Positions 17,910 to 31,200 of a stretch of 64,000 nt of DNA are shown piece by piece (within the stretch, counting starts at the first letter, position 1; the number at the start of each line of letters is the position of its first letter). The position numbers and the translations under genes are program-made. The notes beneath the pieces were generated by a model that did no database searches, was not told the DNA's origin, and saw nothing but the letters and a program-made list of their open reading frames with translations. Origin of the DNA: Niastella vici (GTDB taxonomy: Bacteria; Bacteroidota; Bacteroidia; Chitinophagales; Chitinophagaceae); the NCBI RefSeq assembly GCF_002077945.1, contig NZ_LVYD01000044.1, forward strand, positions 1 to 64,000. Reading direction: 5' to 3'.

Positions 17910-20900
17910 ATGAAAAAACATTTACTACCGCCGACCTCGCAGGTCAGGCAAAAAACACTTGCTTTTCTATGTTTATTTACCGTATTTAATTTGTTTTCCG
18001 GCTATGAAGGGAGGGCCCAAAGCTCCGGCTATGTCTTGAAGAATGCACCTATTGGCGGTGGCGGATTTGTAACCGGCATCGTTACCCACAAAACATCGGG
18101 CGACAGGTATTGCCGCACGGATGTGGGCGGCGCTTACCGCTGGGATGCCACGAACAATAAATGGGTGCAGTTGCTCGACTGGCTTGGCGATTCACAAGGT
18201 GACCTTTATGGCGTTGAGGCCCTGGCGCTTGATCCGCAGAATGCCAATAATGTTTATCTGCTCTGCGGAACCAATTATAATGGCAATGGAAAGTCGGCTA
18301 TATTAAAGTCAACCGATAAAGGAAATACTTTTACTTATACCGACCTTACCAATACGTTTAAAGTGCATGGAAATGGAAATGGGCGCGGTAACGGTGAACG
18401 ATTGGCAGTTGACCCCAAAAATAGTAATATATTATTCTGTGGCACAAGGGCGAACGGCTTGTGGAAGAGTACAGATGCCGGCGTAACCTGGAGCCAGACC
18501 TGGAGCGGTGTAACTACCACAACCAACGGCAACGGTATTTGTTTCGTGCTTTTTGACCCTTCAGGCAGCGTAGTGAATGGAGCCAGTCAAACCATTTACA
18601 TCGGTGTTTCCCGCACCGGGGGGGCGACTATCTACAAGAGTACAAACGGGGGCGCCAGCTTTACCGATATTTCCCCGACCACCAGTTTTATGCCGCACCG
18701 GGCTGCCCTGCAGGGAACTACCATGTATGTTACCTATTCAGACAATGAAGGTCCGCAATCAACTAACGGCGATGGAAAGGTATATAAGCTTAACACTGCT
18801 ACCGGTGTGTGGACAAACGTTACCCCTGCTAGTTGGAAGGACCATGCATACGGTGGCGTAAGTATAGACCCAACTAATGTAAACCGCGTAATAGTTTCTT
18901 CCTGTGGCAGTTATACTAACAACCAGTTTGGTACCGGCTGGGGCGACTACGTTTTCCTCACTACCGATGGCGGAGCTACCTGGACGCTTAAAAACGGCAC
19001 CAATGCCACCTATGATGCTAACGGCATGGGCTGGTCTTGCTGTGGCGCAGTTAACTGGATGGATTGTATCGAGTTTGACCAGGCCAATGTAAACCGCGTG
19101 CGGGTTGTAGGCGGAGGCGGCGTATATACCTGTCCTGATATTACCGCCACGAATACCAGCTGGAAATATGATGTGGTCGGCATTGAAGAAACCGCCTTGC
19201 TCGACGTAACAAGCGTTCCCGGCGGTTCGGTTATTACCTCTTTCGGCGACGTAACAGGCTTTGTGCATGAGCCGTTGACTTCTATTCCGCAGGTAAAATT
19301 GTCTCCTACAGACGGGAATAATCAGAGCATTGCTTATGCGGCCGGCAACACAAACAGGGTGGTAAGAGCTTCTAACGGGGGAAGCGTTATTTACTATTCC
19401 AACGATAAGGGCGCTACATGGACGGGAGCCTCTTCCAATATGGGTACTGACGGAAAGGTTTCCATCAGTGCTGATGGAGGCACCATCCTGCACTGCCCCG
19501 GAAGTTCTACTACAACCTACTATACCACCAACAACGGAGCAAGCTGGACGGCCTGTTCGGGTGTATCCGTACAATACGCTGCTCCGGTGGCTGACCAGGT
19601 AAATGCAAATTATTTCTACATATTCTCGCCGAGAACCGGGGAGTTATTCAGAAGTACCAATAAGGGAGTCAGTTTCTCAGTAGCAGGCACGCCGGGCGCA
19701 TCAAACGCGAATTATCCATGGGAACCAGACCAGATAAGGACAGTGCCGGGGTTTGAAGGGCATGTGTGGGTGCCGCTTTTCGGCAATGGATTAAAGTATA
19801 CAACCAACGCCGGAGTATCTTTTACAACTGTTTCCAATGTTACTTATTGCAAAGCGCTGGGGGTAGGAAAAGCGATGCCCGGGGCCAGCTATCCTACTGT
19901 TTTCATTTGGGGAACAGTGTCAGGCGTAACAGGCCTTTTCAGATCAACAGATCAGGGTGCTACCTGGCTCAGGTTAAATGATGACGCCCATCAGTTCGCT
20001 GGCGCCCCATTGCTCGTAGGTGACATGAACGTTGCCGGAAGGGTATTTATGAGTGCCGGTGGCGGAAGAGGTTTAGTTTACTGGGAGCCTGCTACCTGTA
20101 CACCTTCTACCATTACACCGTATGTACAGCTTAATGGCGGAAGCTGGCAGCAGACAGCCACTGCCACTGTAAATACAGGTGGCAGCGTGTTGTTTGGCCC
20201 TCAGCCCGTCACAGGAGGTTCCTGGAGCTGGAGTGGTCCGAATAATTTCAGTGCTGCTACCCGTGAAGCAGGCATTTCAAATATCCAGGTAACCCAGGCC
20301 GGAAATTACGTGGCCACGTATACCAATAGTGGCGGATGCCAAAGCACACAGACCTTTAACCTTACGGTTACCGGCTCCATACTGAGGGAATACTGGACGG
20401 GGATCAGCGGAACTGCTATCAGCAACCTCACCTCGAATGCCAATTATCCAAACAATCCTACGGGTAGCGGGCAGCTCACCAGCCTGGAGGGCCCCACAAA
20501 CTGGGCCGATAACTATGGCACCAGGATCCGTGGATATATCCATCCTACAGCAACCGGAAGCTACACCTTCTGGGTAGCGGGAGACGACAACACGGAATTA
20601 TACCTGAGCACCAGCGAAAACCCGGCTAACGCATCAAGGATAGCTTACGTGAGTGGATGGACGAATTCGAGAGAATGGAATAAGTACAGTACACAGCAAT
20701 CCACTACTATTAACCTCACTGCCGGGCAGAAATACTACATCGAAGTGCTTCAGAAAGAAGGTGCTGGCGGCGACAATGTAGCGGTAGCCTGGCAGGGGCC
20801 CGGCATTACACAACAGGTGATCGCCGGAAATTATCTCTCGCCGTTTGTTCCGGGTTCTTCGGGTGGCAGAATAGCAACGCAAGTGAACATAATTAATGAG

Positions 20901-21137
20901 GATGCTATTAGCTTATATCCTAACCCGGCCAATGGCGGACGGTTTACGGTCCTTCTTCCGGAAGCTTCCGAAAATGCGGTCATAAGTATTTATGATAACC
21001 AGGGCAGAATGGTTTACAAAAAGAATGCGCTGGGCGGTAACAGAATACAGATCAATTCGCGGCTTAAGGCAGGGCTCTACCTTGTGAAGATAAATTCGAA
21101 AGCAGGTAGTTTCACCAGGAAGCTCATCGTTAATTGA
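17910..21137 (+). CDS. GH74 xyloglucanase with Ig-like, PA14 and type IX sorting domains (second copy)
   Basis: Predicted xyloglucan-specific glucanase. The start is the ATG at 17910 (MKKHLLPP), matching the first copy; an in-frame TTG lies three codons upstream. The 1075-residue product has a signal region to about residue 38 and a GH74 double propeller (about 45-735) with catalytic Asp71 in 'CRTDVGGAYRWD' and Asp447 in 'SFGDVTGFVHEP', close to the family consensus. Ig-like, PA14 and type IX tail modules follow and are almost identical to those of the first copy over about 1 kb. The catalytic propellers differ clearly more, which points to old duplication with later homogenisation of the C-terminal modules. 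It has its own promoter and terminator, so the two copies are separate transcripts. Confidence 0.94.
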   Translation: MKKHLLPPTSQVRQKTLAFLCLFTVFNLFSGYEGRAQSSGYVLKNAPIGGGGFVTGIVTHKTSGDRYCRTDVGGAYRWDATNNKWVQLLDWLGDSQGDLYGVEALALDPQNANNVYLLCGTNYNGNGKSAILKSTDKGNTFTYTDLTNTFKVHGNGNGRGNGERLAVDPKNSNILFCGTRANGLWKSTDAGVTWSQTWSGVTTTTNGNGICFVLFDPSGSVVNGASQTIYIGVSRTGGATIYKSTNGGASFTDISPTTSFMPHRAALQGTTMYVTYSDNEGPQSTNGDGKVYKLNTATGVWTNVTPASWKDHAYGGVSIDPTNVNRVIVSSCGSYTNNQFGTGWGDYVFLTTDGGATWTLKNGTNATYDANGMGWSCCGAVNWMDCIEFDQANVNRVRVVGGGGVYTCPDITATNTSWKYDVVGIEETALLDVTSVPGGSVITSFGDVTGFVHEPLTSIPQVKLSPTDGNNQSIAYAAGNTNRVVRASNGGSVIYYSNDKGATWTGASSNMGTDGKVSISADGGTILHCPGSSTTTYYTTNNGASWTACSGVSVQYAAPVADQVNANYFYIFSPRTGELFRSTNKGVSFSVAGTPGASNANYPWEPDQIRTVPGFEGHVWVPLFGNGLKYTTNAGVSFTTVSNVTYCKALGVGKAMPGASYPTVFIWGTVSGVTGLFRSTDQGATWLRLNDDAHQFAGAPLLVGDMNVAGRVFMSAGGGRGLVYWEPATCTPSTITPYVQLNGGSWQQTATATVNTGGSVLFGPQPVTGGSWSWSGPNNFSAATREAGISNIQVTQAGNYVATYTNSGGCQSTQTFNLTVTGSILREYWTGISGTAISNLTSNANYPNNPTGSGQLTSLEGPTNWADNYGTRIRGYIHPTATGSYTFWVAGDDNTELYLSTSENPANASRIAYVSGWTNSREWNKYSTQQSTTINLTAGQKYYIEVLQKEGAGGDNVAVAWQGPGITQQVIAGNYLSPFVPGSSGGRIATQVNIINEDAISLYPNPANGGRFTVLLPEASENAVISIYDNQGRMVYKKNALGGNRIQINSRLKAGLYLVKINSKAGSFTRKLIVN

Positions 21138-21155
21138 CAAATCTTTCATTAGTTC

Positions 21156-21193
21156 CTGGGAATGCTTCGCTGGAAGCATTCCCAGTTTTTTTT
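21156..21193 (+). terminator. Rho-independent terminator after second GH74
   Basis: Thirteen-base-pair stem CTGGGAATGCTTC/GAAGCATTCCCAG with a GCTG loop, then eight T residues. The stem core equals that of the terminator after the first GH74 copy, so it was part of the duplicated unit. Confidence 0.92.
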
Positions 21194-21313
21194 GTTAGAT
21201 GGTTCTCCATGTTTTTTTGAATGGATAAAATTATAAGTTCATAATAGTTTTTGGAAATGAGTTGTAAAAATGCAATGCTGGTTTTACCGCATGATATGCT
21301 TTTTTAATAGAAG

Positions 21314-21344
21314 GTCGGATTTGTATAAAACAAAGTCTAATTCG
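21314..21344 (+). promoter_or_regulatory. Imperfect palindromic operator upstream of the fucP operon
   Basis: The 31-bp element starts GTCGGATTTGTATAAAA and ends ATTCG. It matches the element at 27171-27201 at 29 of 31 positions. Its ends form an inverted repeat of the type CGRATTWG, and TTTGT/ACAAA lies inside. A -7 element begins 26 bp downstream, so a regulator bound here would cover the -33 region as an activator does. The AraC protein encoded at 26240-27124 is the obvious candidate (inference). Confidence 0.6.
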
Positions 21345-21370
21345 GGGTACTGTAAAAAAAATGCCATAAG

Positions 21371-21378
21371 TAAATTTG
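21371..21378 (+). promoter_or_regulatory. -7 promoter element of the fucP operon
   Basis: TAAATTTG is an exact match to the Bacteroidota TAnnTTTG consensus, 50 bp before the fucP start codon. The same octamer occurs 28 bp after the matching operator at 27171-27201. No clear -33 element is seen, as expected for an activated promoter. Confidence 0.55.
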
Positions 21379-21428
21379 TCTGGATATTAAGATTGCTGTA
21401 ATGCTGTTTGGCAATAATACAAGGCTAT

Positions 21429-22706
21429 ATGAATAAAAAGCAGAGTACCGTATTTGCGTTCTCTTTGATCACGTCCCTGTTCTTCTTATGGGGTTTTGCA
21501 CATAATCTTGATCCTGTCCTGATCCCGCATTTGAAAAGATCGTTTACATTGACCATTACTCAGGCTACGCTTGTAGATTCGGCGGTTTTTGCAGCTTACT
21601 TTTTAATGGCGCTGCCTGCAGGTATGTTGATGAAAAAATTAGGCTATAAGGCTGGTATTATAACCGGGCTGCTGTTTTTTGCCACCGGCTGTTTTCTTTT
21701 TGTGCCGGCGGCCAATATGCAATCGTATAATTTTTTTTTGATAGCCCTGTTTGTAATTGCATGCGGCCTTACAATCCTTGAAACGGCAGCCAATCCTTAC
21801 GCAACTGTTTTAGGTAATCCCGAAACCGGTGCGCAGCGGCTCAACTTTGCACAGTCCTTTAACGGCCTTGCTGCGGCGCTGGCGCCGGCGATCGGTGTAA
21901 GGCTCATCTTAACAAAGGGGGTTACCGATGAAGAATTAAATTCGATGACGGCAACTGCACGAAAACTGGCGCTGGCTGCTGAAGCCTCAACTGTTAAACT
22001 GCCCTATATTGTATTGGGCTGCGTGCTCATAGGCATTGCCTTGTTGTTTGCCCGTACCAAATTACCGTCCATAGAAGCTGCTTCCCATGGCACGGCAAGT
22101 AAAAACGTTTTTCATGCATTCAGGCACAGGCATCTTGCCTGGGGAGTGGTAGCGCAATTCTTTTATGTAGGCGCGCAGGTATCTGTGTTTAGCCTCTTTA
22201 TTCTGTATGCTCCAAAGTCTTCCGGTATTTCTGAGATCAAAGCGGGTGATTACCTGAGTATCTGCGGTGTTGCATTTCTGGTAGGACGGTTCGTTGGTAC
22301 GGCCCTTATGCAAAAGATCAGGCCGAACACGTTACTTGCCTGGTATGCTATTATCAACCTGTTGCTTTGCCTGGTAGCCATATTTGCCACTGGCATTATT
22401 ACGGTATATGCGGTTATTGGCATCTGCTTCTTTATGTCTGTAATGTTCCCAACCATTTTTGCCCTGGGAATAAATAAGCTCGGCGCCGATACGGAATATG
22501 GCAGCAGCCTCATTATCATGTCGATTGTAGGCGGCGCCATTCTGCCCCGTATCTTTGGTTATATCAGCGATGCCACCGGTAATATACAATATGGTTATAT
22601 AGTACCCTTCTGTTGCTTTGTGGTCATTGCTTTGTTTGGCTACAAAGGTTACGAAGTAAAAACTGAAACAGATAAACCCTCATATAATCCTTCATCTATA
22701 GTATAG
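21429..22706 (+). CDS. fucP: FucP-type MFS sugar:proton symporter (probable L-fucose permease)
   Basis: Inner-membrane permease of the FHS/FucP family, predicted to import L-fucose with a proton. The start chosen is ATG 21429 (MNKKQSTVFAF); an in-frame TTG seven codons earlier gives a hydrophilic tail atypical of the family. The 425-residue product has twelve hydrophobic helices. It carries 'GFAHNLDPVLIPHLK' with Asp28, and 'LETAANPYATVLGNPE' with Glu118, matching the Asp and Glu important for proton-coupled fucose transport in E. coli FucP. First gene of a three-gene operon with the mutarotase 2 bp downstream and a GH2 beta-galactosidase. Glucose/galactose transporters of the same family are an alternative, but the mutarotase and fucosidase remnant favour fucose. 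Confidence 0.85.
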   Translation: MNKKQSTVFAFSLITSLFFLWGFAHNLDPVLIPHLKRSFTLTITQATLVDSAVFAAYFLMALPAGMLMKKLGYKAGIITGLLFFATGCFLFVPAANMQSYNFFLIALFVIACGLTILETAANPYATVLGNPETGAQRLNFAQSFNGLAAALAPAIGVRLILTKGVTDEELNSMTATARKLALAAEASTVKLPYIVLGCVLIGIALLFARTKLPSIEAASHGTASKNVFHAFRHRHLAWGVVAQFFYVGAQVSVFSLFILYAPKSSGISEIKAGDYLSICGVAFLVGRFVGTALMQKIRPNTLLAWYAIINLLLCLVAIFATGIITVYAVIGICFFMSVMFPTIFALGINKLGADTEYGSSLIIMSIVGGAILPRIFGYISDATGNIQYGYIVPFCCFVVIALFGYKGYEVKTETDKPSYNPSSIV

Positions 22707-22708
22707 TT

Positions 22709-26223
<3,515 letters not shown>

Positions 26224-26239
26224 AATAAGCCACATTGGT

Positions 26240-27124
26240 TCAGTGAATGCCTATTGTGTGATTTTGCTCCCGGTATTTCCCGGGGGCAAGACTTGTTTTC
26301 TTTTTAAACACCTTTGAAAAATGTTGCAGATTATCGAATCCTGTTGCCTCGGCAATTTGGGAAAGTGATAGTTGGGTGGTCACCATCAGGTATTGGGCCC
26401 TTTCAATACGTTTTGTATGAATATAAGACAAAGGCCTTTCGCCGGTGAGCTTTAAGAAAATTCTTGACAAATAATCGGGATGTTGGTTAACAATGTTCGC
26501 CAGGTGCTTTACCGTTAAAGGTTGGCCCAGGTTGAGTTGTATAAATCCTAACAGGTCTACCACCTTTGATGGTATTCCTGTTGGTTCGCTCTGTTGAATT
26601 TGTTTGGGGTCTATAAACTTTGAAATGAGTTGCAGCAGAATACCTTTCGTTTCAAGAAATAGTTCATAACTCTGCTTGTTGTTAAGTTCTTCATACTCCT
26701 GGTAATAGATGTTTTTTTCATAGACCTTTGGGTTGTCTGAACGGTTGATCTTTCTGCCGGGGTTTATCTCGAGTAATCTTTTAAAATTGGCAATGTCTAA
26801 CTCCGTTGCTTTGATCTTGAAAACAGTACGGCAATGGTGAAATAAGGAAATACCATCCAGTGTATCTTCAAAAAAATGAATAAAATATTGTCCCAGGTGA
26901 CCCGAACATTGAAGATTACACAAAGTGAAGCTGGGTATAAGATACATATATCCCGGCTCCAGAACCCATGAACCCTTATCGTTGGAAATGCTTCCTTTTC
27001 CTTCATCGATATAATACATTCGAAAGTACGGGCTTAGTACATTCTTATAATTCCATTTATTACCAAGCCGAACGTAATCAACGTTTAATAAAGTAAATGA
27101 ATGTTTAAGTGCTCTCCTGGTCAT
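26240..27124 (-). CDS. AraC-family transcriptional regulator
   Basis: DNA-binding regulator with an N-terminal cupin-like sensor domain (about 1-150; 'YIDEGKGSISNDKGSWVLEPGYMYLIPSF') and two C-terminal HTH motifs (about 190-285; 'LTVKHLANIVNQHPDYLSRIF' split over the first helix pair, 'SQIAEATGFDNLQHFSKVFK' for the second). Length (294) is normal. It is convergent with the GH2 gene, and a 31-bp palindromic element 47 bp before its start codon is repeated upstream of fucP. The likely role is sugar-responsive control of the fucP-mutarotase-GH2 operon and of its own region. The inducer is unknown; L-fucose is the simplest guess. Confidence 0.9.
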   Translation of the reverse strand: MTRRALKHSFTLLNVDYVRLGNKWNYKNVLSPYFRMYYIDEGKGSISNDKGSWVLEPGYMYLIPSFTLCNLQCSGHLGQYFIHFFEDTLDGISLFHHCRTVFKIKATELDIANFKRLLEINPGRKINRSDNPKVYEKNIYYQEYEELNNKQSYELFLETKGILLQLISKFIDPKQIQQSEPTGIPSKVVDLLGFIQLNLGQPLTVKHLANIVNQHPDYLSRIFLKLTGERPLSYIHTKRIERAQYLMVTTQLSLSQIAEATGFDNLQHFSKVFKKKTSLAPGKYREQNHTIGIH

Positions 27125-27170
27125 TTTTAAAGTGTGAATACAACGTCGAATCTATGCATTTTTTTGTAAT

Positions 27171-27201
27171 GTCGGATTTGTATAAAATAAAGTCTTATTC
27201 G
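27171..27201 (+). promoter_or_regulatory. Second copy of the fucP-operon operator, beside the AraC gene
   Basis: Starts GTCGGATTTGTATAAAA and ends ATTCG; 29 of 31 positions equal the element before fucP. It lies between the divergent AraC gene (start 27124) and the HTH gene (start 27399). As before fucP, a TAAATTTG -7 element follows on the plus strand, after 28 bp rather than 26. Confidence 0.6.
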
Positions 27202-27229
27202 TATTAATGTAGGTGTTTCCCTTTAGTTA

Positions 27230-27237
27230 AATTTGTT
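27230..27237 (+). promoter_or_regulatory. -7 promoter element reading toward the orphan HTH gene
   Basis: TAAATTTG, an exact TAnnTTTG match at the same relative place to the operator as in the fucP promoter. It implies a rightward transcript with a leader of about 150 nt before the start codon at 27399. Confidence 0.45.
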
Positions 27238-27398
27238 TAATAGCTTAATTAGCCGCCTGGCACCATTAGGGGGCATCTCATTATCCGTACTATACTATAA
27301 GAGCATCATTCCCTGGAGTTATTATGCAGCGCGTGTAAAATGGCGTCGAAATCAATTCAAAGCGCGACCTGCCATCATAAAAAATTTACAGCGGAATT

Positions 27399-27836
27399 AT
27401 GTTTAATAAAAATGATCCCCAAATATCAAAGGAGCACAAAGAGTTTTTGGAGAAATGTATTGCTGTCGTGGAAAAGCATTTGAACGACGAAGTGTTTAAT
27501 GTACAGATCTTACAAAAAGAAATGGGAATGAGCCATTCCACGCTTTACAGACGGATTAAGTCAGTTTCAGGATTGTCAATAAATGCATTTGTGCGATTGA
27601 TCAGGTTGCAGAAAGCAGCGGAGATCTTGATCAATACCAACTGCAATGCTACCGAAGCCTCATTAATGGCAGGGTTCAATGGGGCGAAATATTTCCGGCA
27701 GCAGTTTCAAAAAGTGTTTGGTATGCTCCCCTCTGAGTATATCAAAAAATACCGGACAACTTTCGATAGTCCGCATGCAATTAAAAAAGAAGCCGCTGAA
27801 AGTGGTGGGCCAACGAACGATGCCTCAATATTGTAA
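27399..27836 (+). CDS. Stand-alone AraC-type HTH protein resembling an HTCS output domain
   Basis: The 145-residue product is almost only a DNA-binding domain: 'FLEKCIAVVEKHLNDEVFNVQ' is typical of the segment after the receiver domain in HTCS proteins, followed by 'MSHSTLYRRIKSVSGLSINAFVRLI' in two helices and 'EASLMAGFNGAKYFRQQFQKVFGMLPSEYIKKYR'. It has no sensor, kinase or receiver domain. An in-frame stop (27378-27380) lies just upstream, so no longer protein is hidden there. It may be a surviving fragment of an HTCS or a regulator that competes for HTCS sites. It precedes a SusC/SusD pair by about 440 bp and has its own candidate promoter. Confidence 0.8.
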   Translation: MFNKNDPQISKEHKEFLEKCIAVVEKHLNDEVFNVQILQKEMGMSHSTLYRRIKSVSGLSINAFVRLIRLQKAAEILINTNCNATEASLMAGFNGAKYFRQQFQKVFGMLPSEYIKKYRTTFDSPHAIKKEAAESGGPTNDASIL

Positions 27837-28040
27837 GTACTGCTGAACCGGTTTTCTCCAATTTATTGGATTTTTATCCTATTCCCTAATTTGACAGATT
27901 TGTTCCCCTCGTACTGTTGCATAAAAGTTAATTTTATGATGCAAGGTGTAACCATGCTATTTTACCGGTTACCAACATCCCAAATGCTTTTCGACGCTAA
28001 ATACACGCTTTAATAACGACACTTTAAAAACCAACACACT

Positions 28041-28197
28041 ATGAACAACAACTTACAACCACCGTAAAACCCTTGTGCCGGACCTGCTAATTATATGCAT
28101 CATGCTGCTTATGCAGCATGTAACCTTCTGCTGTCCGGTCATTACCCAATATTTTTTTTTAATAAGCAACGCCTCAGTGAAGACGGGAGGCGGTTGC
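28041..28197 (+). promoter_or_regulatory. Structured leader with a nine-codon ORF before susC (28279)
   Basis: The 442-bp gap 27837-28278 holds a tiny ORF at 28041-28067 (MNNNLQPP, stop). Two strong stem-loops follow. The first has CCGGAC (28078-28083) pairing with GTCCGG (28133-28138) around an inner perfect stem CATGCTGC/GCAGCATG with a TTAT loop. The second pairs GCAACGCCTC (28166-28175) with GAGGC and GTTGC (28187-28197). A run of nine T residues lies between the two. This could be a terminator for the HTH gene or a leader that regulates susC. No known riboswitch class was recognised. Confidence 0.4.
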
Positions 28198-28278
28198 ATA
28201 GTCCATTTCTATCCCTTTACTGCAGGATGGGAAGCGGGATTTTTTTAAACAAATACCTCATTTAAAACATTCAATCCT

Positions 28279-31200
28279 ATGATTTTTTCTGCATTTTTTG
28301 CAGGAACCGGCCATGCCATGCTCACAAGGAGGCGGAACCTGCAAAGACCTGATCCTAATCAATTGGCCTTTTATATACGCACAGGAACATATTGCCTGTT
28401 ACTATTGGTATGCAGCAACCGGTTACTGGCCCACAACGTAGGCGGGCAGGGCACCAGGGCTATTGAACAAACTATTACTGAAAATGTAAAAACAGATACG
28501 GCTATCACTGTACGTGGTGTGGTAACCAATGCCAATGGCCAGCCTGTGGCGGGGGCTAATATCTTAGTGAAAGGGTCGACTCAGGGAACTACCACCAACG
28601 AACAGGGCATTTATATAATTAGAAATGTATCGCCCAAAGCCGTATTAACGGTCAGTGCTATAGGCTATGCCGATGAAGTGGTTGGCATAGTGTACCGCAC
28701 TGCTATTGATATAAAAATGGAAAGATCAGGATCGAATGGCCTGGATGAAGTGGTGGTGGTAGCATACGGTACAGCCCGCAAAAGAGATCTCACGGGGCCT
28801 GTAAGCCATATAGGCCCTATTGAAATGCAGGACCGGCCTATTGTTTCTATTGACCAGGCCATGGCAGCCCAGTTACCCGGCGTACAGGTTCAGGCAGTTA
28901 CCGGATCACCTGGCACGCCGCTGCAGTTAAGGATCCGTGGCGCCGCCTCGGTTTCTGCCAGCAATGATCCACTGTATATAGTTGACGGCGTTCCGGCTGA
29001 AAATTTACAGGACATCGATCCTACGACCATTGCCTCGGTCGATGTATTAAAAGACGCTTCTACCGCTGCTATTTACGGGGCCCGGGGGTCGAACGGGGTT
29101 GTAATAATAACTACCAAAAAAGGAACAAAGGGTAAATCCCGTATAACCGCCAGTGTGAATTTCGGCAGGCAAACACCGGAACAACTGGTGCCTATGTTGA
29201 GCCCGGAAGAATGGATCCAATTTAAAAAAGATCTGATCGATTCAAGCTGGGTGGCTCGTGGCCGCAGCCTTGGTTTGCCCTATAGCGCAACTGATGATAT
29301 GAATTACCGGGCAAGCCAGCTCACATCCCCTTCAACACCTGTTGCCAATACCCATGCGCTGGCGAATACTAATTATATGTATGACCCTTATTGGAATTAT
29401 GGAACAGACAGCCTTGATTATGTTGACTGGCAGAAGGCATTTTACCGGCCGGCTTATATGCAACGGTATAATTTGTCGGCATCGGGCGGCAATGATAATG
29501 TGTTGCATATGGTTGCAGGCGAATACCTGAACCAGGATGGTATCATTCCTGCGTCGAATTACAAACGGTATAGCTTCCGTTCAAATATAGAAGTTAAACT
29601 CACCAATTCAACTAAGATCGGCATGGAGCTGGCGCCTTCTGTTTCTATAACCAACGGCGCCAATGTAGATGGTAAAAATGGGGTAGGTGCGGCTGTTGCA
29701 GGTACAGCCCCCGTACAGGAAAAAGGTATGGGTAGCAATTCTGGTACGGTTGGCAGCACGCCTTACCGTTGGGTGGCCGACCAGTTAAGCCCAATATTTC
29801 AAATGGAAAATACCTATAACAATACCCAGCTCACTAAAGTGTTAAGCAATGCGTATATCGATACCAGGCTGGCAAAGGGATTAAACCTGCGGGTAACCGG
29901 CGGCTGGAACACCAGCAGCAGCGATTATAAAAATTATACGCCCACTTCGGTTGCCAGCTCGCGCAGAACCGATAAGCCCGGAAGTAAAAGCACTTCTATC
30001 CGTAACACCGCACGCAATCAGTACTACCTGTTTCAGTCGGTTGCTACTTATAACCTGGCCGTGGCGCAACATGATCTTAAATTAGTGGGTGGTTATTCTG
30101 TTGAACAGAATTTCCTGGCCCAAACTTCTCAACGGAACAGCGGTTTTCCGAACGATAACCTGTACACCTTTGATCAGAACTCATCAACCGTAACCACTTC
30201 TTCTGCATTTGAAAGCAAAAGAAGGCAATTGTCTTTCTTCGGTCGCATGAATTATGCCTATAATGGTAAGTACCTTGTTTCGGCCACCTTCAGAAGAGAC
30301 GGTATCTCAAGGTTCATCGGAAAAAATCAATGGGGCTTTTTCCCTGCCGCTTCCGCCGCATGGCGTATCAGCCAGGAGTCGTTTATGGCGCCGCTTTCGA
30401 ATATTGTTAATGATCTAAAGATCCGGTATAGCTGGGGTATTGCCGGGAACGACCGCATACCTGGCGGCGATTATCCTGCAGTTGGTTTAGTGAATCCAAC
30501 AAGCTACAATTATAACGGCGCCTTATATACAGGATACTCAGCCACTTCAATTTCCAGTCCCGACCTGAGGTGGGAAAAAACAACCAGCCAGAATATAGGC
30601 CTGGATGCATCCTTGTTGAAAAACCGGATCAATGTAACACTTGATGTTTATACCAAAACCACCAATGACATTTTGTTAGCGGCTCCTGTTACAGCCGCCA
30701 CCGGCTTTAGCACTGAGAACAAGAACATTGGTTCTGTTCGCAATTACGGATTCGAAGTGATGATCGGTACTACAAACATTTCCGGTAAGGATTTCAGCTG
30801 GACCACCACCGGTAATTTCTCGTATAATAAGAACAGGGTAATAAAGCTTGCGAATGACAACACACCTATATATAAGGGTTGGGACAATACCGTTAAAATA
30901 GGGGTAGATCAGTCACTGTACAGCTATTTTATTTACGATGCTATTGGCGTTTATACCAGCCCCGATATGCTGAACAAGCTTCCTGTTATGAGCACTAACA
31001 AACTGGGCGACCCCATTTATCGCGATGTAAATGGCGATGGCAAGATCGATGCCAGCGATATCACCAACATGGGGCATGCCGACCCTAACTTTGTATGGGG
31101 GTTAACCAACCGGTTCACTTATAAGAACTTCGACCTGTCGTTCCTGTTGCAGGGACAATGGGGCAACCAGATCTTCAGCTTATTCGGCCGCAATATCGAC

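Noticed and set aside
18759-19574. 271-codon minus-strand frame inside the second GH74
   Set aside because: Shadow of the repetitive propeller coding sequence; no equivalent of that length in the paralogous GH74.
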